The notes beneath the pieces are model-generated. The model was not told where the DNA came from. It saw only the letters and a program-made list of their open reading frames with translations, and did not search any database. Position numbers and translations under genes: made by a program. Positions 6,066-13,916 of a stretch of 22,486 bases of DNA are shown in pieces; the stretch's first letter is position 1; every line of letters begins with the position of its first letter. Source of the DNA: CAZZKE01 sp964655005 (GTDB lineage: Bacteria; Pseudomonadota; Alphaproteobacteria; Rhodospirillales; JABHCV01); assembly GCA_964655005.1 (NCBI GenBank), contig CAZZKE010000049.1, forward strand, positions 1 to 22,486, given 5' to 3'.

Positions 6066-7206
6066 GGCGGGCCAGTCCCTTGTCCAGGTCGGCGATCAGA
6101 TCGTCCGGGTCTTCCAGTCCGGCGTGAATGCGCAGCAATTGCCCGGTTGACGATATGCGTTTCGGGGCCTGGCCATAGGTCATGACAAGGCTTTCGAAAC
6201 CACCCCAGCTATAGCCCATGGGGAACAGTTCCATGTTGTCCAGCATGGCCGCCACGGCGGCCTTTGAATAGCCTTCCTGCAGCACCAGCCCGAACAGCCC
6301 CGAGGCGCCGCCGAAGTCCCGTTTCCAGATATCGTGGCCGGGGCAGGACGGCAGCGCCGGATGCAGCACGGTCGCGACTTCTGGGCGTTCGGCCAGCCAG
6401 TTGGCCAGGATCAGCCCGGTTTGCTGGTGCCGGTCCAGCCGGGCCGCCATCGAGCGCAGCCCGCGCAAGGCCAGATAGCAATCATCGGGGGCGGCGTGGA
6501 AGCCGATCGACGAGCATTCCTCCCTGACCGCCAGGATGGTTTCCTCGTTGCCCGTGATGCTGCCCATCATCAGGTCGGAGTGACCGCCGATGTACTTGGT
6601 TACCGCCTGGACGGATATATCGACGCCGTGGTCGAGCGGACGGAAAAAGTGTCCGGCCGACCAGGTGTTGTCGATGATGGTAATGATTCCCCGGTCCCTG
6701 GCCAGCGCCGCCATGGCCGGCACGTCCTGGACCTCGAAGGTCAGGGAGCCCGGCGATTCCAGAAACAGTATTTTGCTGTTGTCGCGGAACAGGTCGGCGA
6801 TGCCGGCGCCGACCATCGGGTCGTAGTAGGTTGTCTCAATATGATAGCGCGACAGTTTGCTGTCGCAAAATCGCCGGGTCGGGCCATAGACGCTGTCGGG
6901 GACCAGCAGGTGGTCGCCGGCTTGCAAAAACGTCAGCAGCGGCGCCGTCACGGCGGCCAGCCCGGAACATACGGCGACGGTGCGAAAGCCGTTTTCCAGT
7001 TCGCTGACGGCGTCTTCGAAGGCGAACGTGGTGGGGGTGCCGCGCAGGCCGTAGGTAACCCCGTCGAACGGCTTGCGGCTGGCTTCTTCCATCGCCGCGA
7101 CGCTTGGATACAGGATCGTCGAGGCGTGATAGACCGGTGGATTGACGATGCCGTGATGGTTTTCCGGATGGCGTCCGGCGTGCAGCAGCTTTGTTTGTCT
7201 TTTCAT
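6052..7206 (-). CDS. metC: Cystathionine beta-lyase (PLP-dependent, Cys/Met metabolism family)
   Basis: This enzyme cleaves cystathionine to homocysteine, pyruvate and ammonia, the penultimate step of methionine synthesis by transsulfuration. The 384-aa protein has the fold-type I features of the family: SGLAAVTAP near 81-89, SVYGPTRRF at 105-113, the PLP aspartate in IIDNTWSAG (D179) and the PLP lysine K204 in AVTKYIGGHSDLMMGS. The ending GLEDPDDLIADL is typical of MetC. ATG 7206 starts the usual MKRQTKLLHAG N-terminus; a frame open for 59 more codons upstream is AT-rich and unlike any family member. A methionine gamma-lyase or other C-S lyase is possible, but the C-terminal pattern favours MetC. 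It converges on and overlaps znuB by 14 bp. Confidence 0.9.
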   Translation of the reverse strand: MKRQTKLLHAGRHPENHHGIVNPPVYHASTILYPSVAAMEEASRKPFDGVTYGLRGTPTTFAFEDAVSELENGFRTVAVCSGLAAVTAPLLTFLQAGDHLLVPDSVYGPTRRFCDSKLSRYHIETTYYDPMVGAGIADLFRDNSKILFLESPGSLTFEVQDVPAMAALARDRGIITIIDNTWSAGHFFRPLDHGVDISVQAVTKYIGGHSDLMMGSITGNEETILAVREECSSIGFHAAPDDCYLALRGLRSMAARLDRHQQTGLILANWLAERPEVATVLHPALPSCPGHDIWKRDFGGASGLFGLVLQEGYSKAAVAAMLDNMELFPMGYSWGGFESLVMTYGQAPKRISSTGQLLRIHAGLEDPDDLIADLDKGLARLNAA

Positions 7207-7225
7207 GGTTCGTTTGAATCCGTTT

Positions 7226-7247
7226 ATGGCGGTGAAAAATGGCGGTG
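7226..7247. repeat. Tandem ATGGCGGTG repeat just upstream of metC
   Basis: ATGGCGGTG occurs at 7226-7234 and again at 7239-7247 (13-bp period), 20-41 bp upstream of the metC start on the opposite strand. It could be a binding site in the metC leader or a chance repeat. The remaining region to 7453 is AT-richer and presumably holds the divergent metC and aapJ promoters. It contains the small palindrome CATGT-TT-ACATG (7347-7358), but I see no convincing -35/-10 pair. Confidence 0.3.
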
Positions 7248-7453
7248 ACCGAAAGCCCCATAATGAACTTATAGGGTTATTCAAAGGCGCCGGGATGAAA
7301 AAAATTGCATGCTCTGAAGTTATATCCTTGTTAGATAAGATTGTTTCATGTTTACATGCGTAAGCTTTATTGTTCCGGTACAATTTGGTGAGGTTACCGT
7401 AGGGGTATCGGACAAGCTGTCCAAATAATCAATCAATCCACCAGGGAGAGAAT

Positions 7454-8476
7454 ATGATGAAGAAATCAGTTAAACTAATATCCGCCGTCGTGGCGGCCGC
7501 TTTCGTCAGCACCGCCGCCAACGCGGGCACCTTGGATGACGTCAAGGCCAAGGGTTTCCTGCAATGCGGCGTCAGCCAGGGACTGGCCGGCTTCTCTAAT
7601 CCGGACGCCAACGGCAACTGGACCGGCCTTGATGTCGATGTTTGCCGCGCCGTCGCCGCCGCCATCTTCGGCGATGCCAGCAAGGTCAAGTATTCGCCGC
7701 TTTCGGCCAAGGAACGCTTCACCGCGTTGCAGTCCGGCGAAATCGATATGCTGTCGCGCAACACCACCTGGACCGCGACCCGCGACACCGCCCTGGGCCT
7801 GAACTTTGCCGGCGTCGATTATTACGACGGTCAGGGCTTCATGGTTCGCAAAAGCCTGGGCGTCAAAAGTGCCATGGAACTTGGCGGCGCCGCCGTTTGC
7901 ACCAATTTGGGCACCACCACCGAATTGAACGTCGCCGACTTCTTCCGCGCCAACAACATGAAGTACAAGCTGGTCGCCTTTGAAAAGGCCGACGAGGTTG
8001 TCGCCGCCTACGACGCCGGTCGTTGCGATGTGTTTACCACCGATCAATCCGGTCTGGCGGCGCAGCGCCTGAAACTGAAAAATCCCGGCAAGCACATGGT
8101 TCTGCCGGAAGTCATCTCCAAGGAGCCGCTTGGCCCCGTTGTCCGTCATGGCGACGACCAATGGTTCGACCTTGTCAAGTGGAGCCTGATTGCCATGCTT
8201 AACGCCGAAGAGCAGGGCATTACTTCGGCCAATGTCGATAGCATGAAGGCCAGTTCCACCAACCCGGCCGTCAAGCGTATCCTCGGCACCGAAGGCGACA
8301 CCGGTAAAAACCTGGGCGTCAGCGACGACTGGGCCTACAACATCATCAAGCAGGTCGGCAATTACGGCGAAAGCTTCGAACGCAACGTCGGCCCCAACAC
8401 CCCGCTACAGTTGCCCCGCGGTGTGAACGCGCTGTGGAACAAAGGCGGTTTGATGTACGGCATGCCGATTCGTTGA
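7454..8476 (+). CDS. aapJ: General L-amino-acid ABC transporter, substrate-binding protein
   Basis: AapJ (BztA) binds L-amino acids of broad range in the periplasm for the Aap/Bzt importer. The 340-aa length is the family norm. A signal peptide covers residues 1-24 (MMKKSVKLISAVVAAAFVST, cut after ANA). Family landmarks are LQCGVSQGLAGFSNPDANG, DVDVCRAVAAAIFGD, ERFTALQSGEIDMLSRNTTW and CDVFTTDQSGLAAQRLKL, with the Asp in FTTDQSGL expected near the ligand amino group. A strong ribosome site (AGGGAGAG) precedes ATG 7454; the next codon, ATG 7457, is equally possible. It is first in the aapJQMP operon and separated from aapQ by a hairpin that may raise the binding-protein share. Confidence 0.95.
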   Translation: MMKKSVKLISAVVAAAFVSTAANAGTLDDVKAKGFLQCGVSQGLAGFSNPDANGNWTGLDVDVCRAVAAAIFGDASKVKYSPLSAKERFTALQSGEIDMLSRNTTWTATRDTALGLNFAGVDYYDGQGFMVRKSLGVKSAMELGGAAVCTNLGTTTELNVADFFRANNMKYKLVAFEKADEVVAAYDAGRCDVFTTDQSGLAAQRLKLKNPGKHMVLPEVISKEPLGPVVRHGDDQWFDLVKWSLIAMLNAEEQGITSANVDSMKASSTNPAVKRILGTEGDTGKNLGVSDDWAYNIIKQVGNYGESFERNVGPNTPLQLPRGVNALWNKGGLMYGMPIR

Positions 8477-8495
8477 ACCGGTAATTACAACAAAG

Positions 8496-8526
8496 CATAT
8501 GCCCGGCCCCAAAAGCCGGGCATATG
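8496..8526 (+). terminator. Strong hairpin between aapJ and aapQ (partial terminator or mRNA stabiliser)
   Basis: A perfect 12-bp stem CATATGCCCGGC / GCCGGGCATATG encloses a 7-base loop, 19 bp after the aapJ stop. Allowing one bulge extends the stem, and GCTTTT follows without a long T-run. Such hairpins after the binding-protein gene commonly protect the upstream mRNA or stop part of transcription, giving more binding protein than permease. Confidence 0.7.
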
Positions 8527-8594
8527 GCTTTTACCTTCTTATTCTTCGAAGCAGGGTTCCAAAAAAATAATATAATATTCAGGGGGGTATCGTC

Positions 8595-9785
8595 GTGTCT
8601 GAGGTCGTCTCGGAAGTCAACAGGCCCGCAAAACCGGCAATCTGGAACGATCCGGTTTACCGGGCGCTGTTTTTCCAGGTGCTCGTACTGGGTGGCGTCG
8701 TCGCCATCGGTTATTATCTGGTTTCCAACACCCTGGCCAACCTTGCCCGTCAGGGCATCGCATCCGGGTTCGGTTTCATGAAAACCACCGCCGGATTTTC
8801 GATCCTGATGACCTTGATCGATTATTCCGAGGAAGATACCTATTTCAGGGCTTTCATAGTTTCCCTTCTGAACACCCTTCTGGTCGCCGGTATCGGCATT
8901 TTCTTCGCTACTATTATTGGTTTTCTGGTCGGTGTAGCCAGGCTTTCGAGCAACTGGATATTGTCGAAGATGGCCGCAGTATACATCGAAGTACTGCGTA
9001 ATATTCCCTTACTGCTACAGATTTTTTTCTGGTATTTCGCGGTCTTGCGACAATTGCCGGGGCCAAAGCAAAGTATGAATATGTTTGATACATTTTTCCT
9101 GAATATCCGCGGCCTTTATTCTCCCTATCCTATTTTCGAGCCCGGATTCAGCTTCGTATCGTGGGCTTTCGTCATTGCCGTCGTCGCCAGCTTTTTTATC
9201 GCCCGGTGGGCTCGTAAAAGGCAGCAGGAAACAGGGCAGCAGTTCCACACCGCACTTGTCTCGCTCGGATTGCTGATCGGGCTGCCATTAATCGCCGCCG
9301 CCGCCGCCGGATTCCCGTTGTCCTGGGAATATCCGGAATTGACCGGGTTCAATTTCACCGGTGGTTTGTCCCTGATACCGGAACTGGTCGCACTGGTTCT
9401 GGCATTGTCGCTGTATACGGCGACGTTCATCGCCGAAATCGTTCGCGCCGGCATCATGGCGGTCAGCCACGGCCAGACCGAAGCCGCCTATGCTCTCGGC
9501 ATTCGCCCTTCGATAACGCTGCGGCTGGTGGTTATTCCGCAGGCCTTGCGGGTTATTATTCCGCCGTTGACCAATCAGTATCTGAACCTGACCAAGAATT
9601 CGTCGCTGGCCGCCGCCATCGCCTACCCGGATTTGGTGCTGGTGTTCGCCGGCACGATCCTGATGCAGACCGGACAGGCCGTCGAGGTTATCGCCATCAC
9701 CATGGGCGTGTATCTGACCATCAGCTTGCTGATCTCGGCTTTCATGAACTGGTACAACAAAAAAATGGCCCTGGTGGAGCGCTGA
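8595..9785 (+). CDS. aapQ: General L-amino-acid ABC transporter, permease (first subunit)
   Basis: AapQ (BztB) is one of two inner-membrane permeases of the Aap importer. The 396-aa length is typical of this subfamily, which is longer than ordinary polar amino-acid permeases. The EAA loop that contacts the ATPase is seen as HGQTEAAYALGIRPS followed by VIPQALRVIIPPL in the C-terminal third. The N-terminal half holds LLNTLLVAGIGIFFATIIGF and EVLRNIPLLLQIFFWYF, the usual start of the membrane domain. GTG 8595 is the start, with AGGGGGG 7 nt upstream. The stop is one base from the aapM start. Confidence 0.94.
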   Translation: MSEVVSEVNRPAKPAIWNDPVYRALFFQVLVLGGVVAIGYYLVSNTLANLARQGIASGFGFMKTTAGFSILMTLIDYSEEDTYFRAFIVSLLNTLLVAGIGIFFATIIGFLVGVARLSSNWILSKMAAVYIEVLRNIPLLLQIFFWYFAVLRQLPGPKQSMNMFDTFFLNIRGLYSPYPIFEPGFSFVSWAFVIAVVASFFIARWARKRQQETGQQFHTALVSLGLLIGLPLIAAAAAGFPLSWEYPELTGFNFTGGLSLIPELVALVLALSLYTATFIAEIVRAGIMAVSHGQTEAAYALGIRPSITLRLVVIPQALRVIIPPLTNQYLNLTKNSSLAAAIAYPDLVLVFAGTILMQTGQAVEVIAITMGVYLTISLLISAFMNWYNKKMALVER

Positions 9786-9786
9786 C

Positions 9787-10893
9787 ATGTCGGAACAAAA
9801 ATCCTACGAACTGGGACATCACCCGGATATGGCGCCGCCCACCGCTACCGTCGGTTACCTGGGCTGGATGCGGGCCAATCTGTTTTCATCGCCGGTTAAT
9901 ACGGCGCTAACGCTGCTCTCTATCTGGCTAATTTATATTTCGGTGCCGCCGGTGCTGAAATGGGCCTTGATAGACGCCGACTGGATAGGCTCTTCCCGCG
10001 ATGATTGCTCCCGCGAGGGCGCCTGCTGGGTCTATATCGGCTTCTGGTTCAAGCAAATCATGTACGGTCGCTATCCTGATTCGGAACTGTGGCGCATCAA
10101 CACCGCCTATGTTTTGCTGGTCGGATCGATGATCCCGCTGTTCATACCGGGTTTCAAACACAAGGGCCTGTTGTCGGTGTTCCTGCTTGTCGTTTACCCG
10201 GTGATCGCTTTTTATCTTTTTGTCGGCGGCAGTTTTGGTCTGAATGAGGTGGAAACGCCGCTGTGGGGCGGGTTATTCCTGACCCTGGTGATTTCCCTGG
10301 TGGGAATTGTCGGCTCGCTGCCGATCGGTATTTTGCTGGCGCTGGGGCGGCGTTCGGATATGCCGATCGTCAAGGCGCTTAGCATCGGGTTTATCGAAAT
10401 CTGGCGCGGCGTTCCGTTGATTACCGTGCTGTTCATGTCGTCGGTGATGTTTCCGCTGTTTTTGCCGGAAGGCATGACTTTTGACAAACTGATCCGCGCC
10501 CTGATCGGGGTCATGCTGTTTTCCTCCGCCTACATCGCCGAAGTTGTCCGTGGCGGTTTGCAGGCGATCCCCAGGGGCCAGACCGAGGCCGCCCAGGCCC
10601 TGGGCATGGGGTTCTGGAAGATCATGGGGCTGATCGTCATGCCGCAGGCGCTGAAACTGGTGATTCCGGGCATCGTCAGCTCCTTCATCGGGTTGTTCAA
10701 GGACACTACCCTGGTGTTGATTATCGGCCTGTTTGACCTTCTTGGCAGCATCCAACTGGTCGGCACCAACCCGGATTGGCTTGGCTTCTCCACCGAAGGA
10801 TACGTTTTTGCGGCCTTCGTTTTCTGGTGCTTCTGTTTCAGCATGTCGCGCTATAGCCAGCATCTTGAGAAAAAATTAAACACCGGCCATTGA
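9787..10893 (+). CDS. aapM: General L-amino-acid ABC transporter, permease (second subunit)
   Basis: AapM (BztC) pairs with AapQ. The 368-aa protein has the HisM/GlnP-type membrane domain after a long N-terminal part with several membrane segments. The EAA loop reads RGQTEAAQALGMGFWKIMGL followed by VMPQALKLVIPGI, and IEIWRGVPLITVLFM is the conserved segment before it. The N-terminal region contains DDCSREGACWVYIGFWFKQ, the family's Cys-containing loop with GACW. The start ATG 9787 follows the aapQ stop by one base, so the two subunits are likely coupled in translation. Confidence 0.94.
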   Translation: MSEQKSYELGHHPDMAPPTATVGYLGWMRANLFSSPVNTALTLLSIWLIYISVPPVLKWALIDADWIGSSRDDCSREGACWVYIGFWFKQIMYGRYPDSELWRINTAYVLLVGSMIPLFIPGFKHKGLLSVFLLVVYPVIAFYLFVGGSFGLNEVETPLWGGLFLTLVISLVGIVGSLPIGILLALGRRSDMPIVKALSIGFIEIWRGVPLITVLFMSSVMFPLFLPEGMTFDKLIRALIGVMLFSSAYIAEVVRGGLQAIPRGQTEAAQALGMGFWKIMGLIVMPQALKLVIPGIVSSFIGLFKDTTLVLIIGLFDLLGSIQLVGTNPDWLGFSTEGYVFAAFVFWCFCFSMSRYSQHLEKKLNTGH

Positions 10894-10923
10894 CCGCCGG
10901 ATAATTAGCGACGGAGGATTAAA

Positions 10924-11709
10924 ATGTCTGAACTAGCGGTAGCGCAACCGACCAGGGAAATGACCGTTTCCGACGATGTCATGATCCAGCTCAACGGGAT
11001 GCATAAATGGTACGGCGAATTTCATGTCCTGAAAGACATTAACCTGACCGTCAACAAGGGTGAACGCATCGTCATTTGCGGCCCGTCCGGTTCCGGCAAA
11101 TCGACCCTGATACGCTGTATCAACCGTCTTGAAGAACACCAGCAGGGGCAAATTATCGTCGAAGGAACGGAATTGACCGGCGACTTGAAGCATGTCGAGC
11201 AAATTCGCCGCGAAGTCGGCATGGTGTTCCAGCATTTCAATCTGTTTCCGCATCTGACGATCATGGATAACCTGACCCTGGCGCCGATCTGGGTGCGCAA
11301 GATGTCCAAGGCCGAAGCCGAAGAAATTGCCATGAAGTATCTGGAGCGGGTCAAGATTCCGGAACAGGCAGCCAAGTATCCCGGCCAGCTTTCCGGCGGC
11401 CAGCAGCAACGCGTCGCCATTGCCCGCTCGCTGTGCATGAGCCCCAAGATCATGCTGTTTGACGAGCCGACCTCGGCGCTTGACCCGGAAATGATCAAGG
11501 AAGTGCTCGACGTGATGGTCGAATTGGCCCAGGAAGGCATGACCATGATTTGCGTAACCCACGAAATGGGCTTCGCCAAGACCGTCGCCAACAGGGTTAT
11601 TTTCATGGATGAAGGCCAGATCATCGAGGAAAACGAACCAAACGAATTCTTCAACAACCCGCAAAATGACCGTACCAAGTTATTCCTCAGCCAGATTTTG
11701 GCTCACTAG
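10924..11709 (+). CDS. aapP: General L-amino-acid ABC transporter, ATP-binding protein
   Basis: AapP (BztD) is the ATPase of the Aap importer. The 261-aa protein has Walker A GPSGSGKST at 53-61, Q-loop VFQHFNLFPHLTIMDN starting at 101, signature LSGGQQQR at 156-163, Walker B IMLFDEP at 176-182 and the switch His in VTHEMGF. All catalytic residues are present. A strong ribosome site, GGAGG, lies 6 nt before ATG 10924. It follows aapM by 30 bp and is followed 12 bp later by an 88-aa gene, which suggests the transcript continues. Confidence 0.96.
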   Translation: MSELAVAQPTREMTVSDDVMIQLNGMHKWYGEFHVLKDINLTVNKGERIVICGPSGSGKSTLIRCINRLEEHQQGQIIVEGTELTGDLKHVEQIRREVGMVFQHFNLFPHLTIMDNLTLAPIWVRKMSKAEAEEIAMKYLERVKIPEQAAKYPGQLSGGQQQRVAIARSLCMSPKIMLFDEPTSALDPEMIKEVLDVMVELAQEGMTMICVTHEMGFAKTVANRVIFMDEGQIIEENEPNEFFNNPQNDRTKLFLSQILAH

Positions 11710-11721
11710 GGAGCATGTGAG

Positions 11722-11988
11722 ATGGTTAAAAGTCTGCGAGACCGCGCCGATGAGGCTACCCGCAAAGTCCAGGAGATTATGGGTGTTACCCCCGATAAGC
11801 ACCCCAAGGAAATCGCCGACGCCATCGAACAGACCATAATAAATGCCTTGCTCGAAGAACGTGAACGTTGCGCCTCTATCGCCTTCGACGAATGTTGCGA
11901 GGAAGACCGGGACCGGGCGCACAAGGTCGCCGAAGAAATCCGCCGGATCAGGACGGCGCTGATCGCCAATTTATCGTCTATGCGTTAG
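11722..11988 (+). CDS. Small conserved-looking helical protein of unknown function
   Basis: I do not recognise this 88-aa protein. It is rich in charged residues (mostly Glu, Arg, Lys, Asp) and predicted to be mainly helical, with no signal peptide or membrane segment. The central part, NALLEERERCASIAFDECCE, holds three cysteines, two of them adjacent. The first half has TRKVQEIMGVTPDKHPKEIA. A GGGAG ribosome site is 8 nt upstream. It lies 12 bp after aapP in the same direction and 19 bp before the next small gene, so it is likely part of the aap transcript. Codon use matches the core genes, which supports real coding. Confidence 0.72.
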   Translation: MVKSLRDRADEATRKVQEIMGVTPDKHPKEIADAIEQTIINALLEERERCASIAFDECCEEDRDRAHKVAEEIRRIRTALIANLSSMR

Positions 11989-12007
11989 TAGATACAGGGA
12001 GGCTGCC

Positions 12008-12322
12008 ATGCTTTATATGCTCGATTTCGCCGTGACCTATTCCGCCGATATGAGCCAGAATGATCTTTTTACAATCTGGACTGAAGAGGCCAGGGCCGCC
12101 CTTGGGGCCAAGGAAGCCGGCGCGGTCGTCGATCTTTGGAAATGCGCCGGCGAGCGCCGGGTGATCGCCATCGCCGATCTGGATGGCCCCGATACCCTGG
12201 ATCAAATTCTCATGGATCTGCCGATCATGCAGAAAATGGGCCAGCATGTCGATGTCAAGGTTACCGCGCTCAGGCGTTACGAGGACTTCGCCGCCGACGT
12301 CAAGGAACGGCTGGATCGCTAG
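12008..12322 (+). CDS. Muconolactone delta-isomerase-like small protein
   Basis: The 104-aa protein resembles the muconolactone isomerase (CatC-like) fold. It opens with MLYMLDFAVTYSADMSQ, as CatC opens with a beta strand and a loop. It has the middle pattern VVDLWKCAGERRVIAIADL, and DLPIMQKMGQHVDVKVTAL matches the SLPLFPYM-x-VEVTAL region of that family. Length is near the usual 95-110 aa. True muconolactone isomerase acts in aromatic ring degradation, but no other such genes are here, so another role is likely. An AGGGAGG site precedes ATG 12008. It is the last gene of the aap direction, and its 3' end overlaps the convergent gene by 23 bp. Confidence 0.7.
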   Translation: MLYMLDFAVTYSADMSQNDLFTIWTEEARAALGAKEAGAVVDLWKCAGERRVIAIADLDGPDTLDQILMDLPIMQKMGQHVDVKVTALRRYEDFAADVKERLDR

Positions 12323-12659
12323 CATACTGCTGTGATCGCAAACTGATGGCGTAAATCGCGCCACGGCTGGGGTGCCGGCGTTGCGCCTCAAGCTTTTTCA
12401 CACCCTTCAGTTTCAGCAATCGTCGGGCTAGCGCTTCCGTCGCCGTTTGCCCGATATCGTCCAGCCGCAATTGCAGATAAAAAGCATTGCCGATACTGCC
12501 CAAAAACCTGTATGGCGAATCAAATTGGCTGTTCAGGACGACGCTGATTTCGTGGGTCAGGCGAGCCGATGGCTCGGCGTGCAGGTTGATGACCAGCGAT
12601 ACGTTAGCGGATAATTTTCCGGACTGCGGCGGGAATTCAGATAACGGAAGGGGCGACAT
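12300..12659 (-). CDS. Hypothetical protein, possible small alpha/beta (ferredoxin-like) fold
   Basis: I do not recognise this 119-aa protein. Residues about 18-95 alternate as strand, helix, strand, strand, helix, strand: VSLVINLHAE, ARLTHEISVVLNSQ, NAFYLQLRLDD, TEALARRLLKLKGVKKLEAQ. This would suit an ACT-like or ferredoxin-like domain, but that is inference from pattern only. An AAGAG sequence lies 9 nt upstream of ATG 12659. Its 3' end overlaps the neighbouring gene by 23 bp. Codon use looks like the core genes. The region upstream carries a nested inverted repeat that could control it. Confidence 0.55.
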   Translation of the reverse strand: MSPLPLSEFPPQSGKLSANVSLVINLHAEPSARLTHEISVVLNSQFDSPYRFLGSIGNAFYLQLRLDDIGQTATEALARRLLKLKGVKKLEAQRRHPSRGAIYAISLRSQQYASDPAVP

Positions 12660-12660
12660 G

Positions 12661-12768
12661 ATGCGTACTCTTTTTACAAACGAATGAAATCGGTGAAATT
12701 GACATCGCCATGGTCATGGCGGTGGTCAACATTCGTTTGCCGATAATTCGTTTGTTCCAGGTACGCAT
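12661..12768. repeat. Nested inverted repeats upstream of the 119-aa gene
   Basis: Outer arms ATGCGTAC (12661-12668) and GTACGCAT (12761-12768) enclose inner arms CAAACGAATG (12677-12686) and CATTCGTTTG (12730-12739). A further ATTCGTTTG copy lies at 12746-12754. All arms are perfect. It could fold as a long stem-loop, in two alternative forms because of the third copy, or hold several sites for one regulator. It sits between a small unknown gene and the end of the alanine-dehydrogenase-like gene. Confidence 0.6.
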
Positions 12769-12800
12769 GGGCCAATCTTTACCACGGGCCACGGGGAGCG

Positions 12801-13898
12801 TCAATCGGCCAGGAATTCCGTTACCGCGGTAAACGGTCGCCGTTGAACCCGTGCCGTTTCCGCCAGGATCAACCGGCCATCGACGCAGGTCAGGCCGCGG
12901 GCCAGCCATTGATCAAGGCGGCAGGCCTCGATCGCCCCAAGGCGGGCGATTGACCTGATATGGGGCAGCAGGGCCGCGCCGTATCCCGACGATGCCGTTA
13001 CCGGCACCGCGCCCGGAATATTATCGACGCAAAAATGCCGGATGCCGCCTTCGCTGTAGACCGGATCGTCCCAGCTTGTCGCCCGGGTGGTTTCAACGGC
13101 GCCTCCTTCATCGCAGGAAATATCGACGATTACCGCGCCGGGTTTCATTTTCCCCAGCATGGCGCGGTCTATCAGGTGGTCGTCGCGGTGTTTCGGCCAC
13201 ATGACGCAATTGACGAACAGGTCGGTATCGGCAAGCAAACCGGGCAGGGCGTCGACATCGCCCGAGGTGAAATCGGCCCCGGCCCAATCCAGTTCGGACT
13301 GCGAGCGGGATTGCCGGGATATATCCAGCCCGCTTACCGAACAGCCTAGCCGCAACAGGGTCCGGAGCGCCCCGCCGCCGACCGCGCCCAGGCCAATGAC
13401 CACGGCCCGCAGCGCCGGCGCCCCGAAATGGGGCATGAAATGGCGGCCGCCGCCGCCGTGCGGCGAAAAGCATAACCGGACCCCTTCGAAAGCGCCGACT
13501 TCACCGGCCAGCGGGCAATTGGGCGAGCCGAACCGGTGCGTATCTTCCGCCGATATGGCGGTCAGTCCGGTTTTCAGCAAATGGTCGGTCAGCGGCCTGT
13601 CGGCGGCGGAATGAATATTGGTGAACAGAATATGGCGGGATTCCAGCAGCCCGTATTCCGCGTCCAGCGGCTCCTTGACCTTGACGATCAATTGGCCGGC
13701 GCCGTAACCGGTGGCGGCGTCGGCGGCGATTTTCGCACCGGCGGCACGGTAGTCTTCATCGCTCGCCCCCGATAAGACCCCGGCCCCGGTCTCGACCGTC
13801 ACCTGGTGGCCTTCGCCAACCAGTTCGGCGACATGGCCGGGCAGCAGGGCGACGCGTCCTTCCTGCGGTTTGATTTCTTTGGGGATGGCAATTTTCAT
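12801..13898 (-). CDS. Alanine dehydrogenase-like protein (AlaDh/PNT family), divergent
   Basis: Alanine dehydrogenase oxidises L-alanine to pyruvate and ammonia with NAD+. The 365-aa protein matches in length and start (MKIAIPKEIKPQEGRVALLP) and keeps the residues that bind pyruvate and act in catalysis: the Arg of EGRVAL, the Lys of VKVKEPL, the His of FTNIHSAADR, the Asp of VDISCDEGG and the Asn of VDNIPGAVP. The NAD fold starts with VVIGLGAVG. The centre differs: the usual AYETV and PMSE(V/I)AGR segments are replaced by SAEDTHRFGSPNCPLAGEVG. A related oxidoreductase with another amino-acid substrate is possible. It lies 18 bp after the tandem-GNAT gene, as the last gene of the cysK-sseA operon. 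Confidence 0.72.
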   Translation of the reverse strand: MKIAIPKEIKPQEGRVALLPGHVAELVGEGHQVTVETGAGVLSGASDEDYRAAGAKIAADAATGYGAGQLIVKVKEPLDAEYGLLESRHILFTNIHSAADRPLTDHLLKTGLTAISAEDTHRFGSPNCPLAGEVGAFEGVRLCFSPHGGGGRHFMPHFGAPALRAVVIGLGAVGGGALRTLLRLGCSVSGLDISRQSRSQSELDWAGADFTSGDVDALPGLLADTDLFVNCVMWPKHRDDHLIDRAMLGKMKPGAVIVDISCDEGGAVETTRATSWDDPVYSEGGIRHFCVDNIPGAVPVTASSGYGAALLPHIRSIARLGAIEACRLDQWLARGLTCVDGRLILAETARVQRRPFTAVTEFLAD

Positions 13899-13916
13899 AA
13901 GGTCTTTTTTCTTTGT

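Noticed and set aside
6334..7248. A long open frame (304 codons) antisense to metC
   Set aside because: It is a by-product of high GC; the opposite strand holds a clear PLP enzyme with all motifs.
7207..7383. A 59-codon upstream extension of the metC reading frame
   Set aside because: It is AT-rich and unlike the family, which begins at MKRQTKLLHAG; it is non-coding leader between metC and aapJ.
7207..7453. SAM riboswitch or defined promoter for metC and aapJ
   Set aside because: No SAM-riboswitch core was recognised and TTTACA/TACAAT elements are 22 bp apart, too far for a normal promoter.
12640..12768. A 43-codon open frame on the minus strand inside the nested inverted repeat
   Set aside because: It has no ribosome site, is mostly formed by the repeat arms and overlaps the next start; coding is unlikely.
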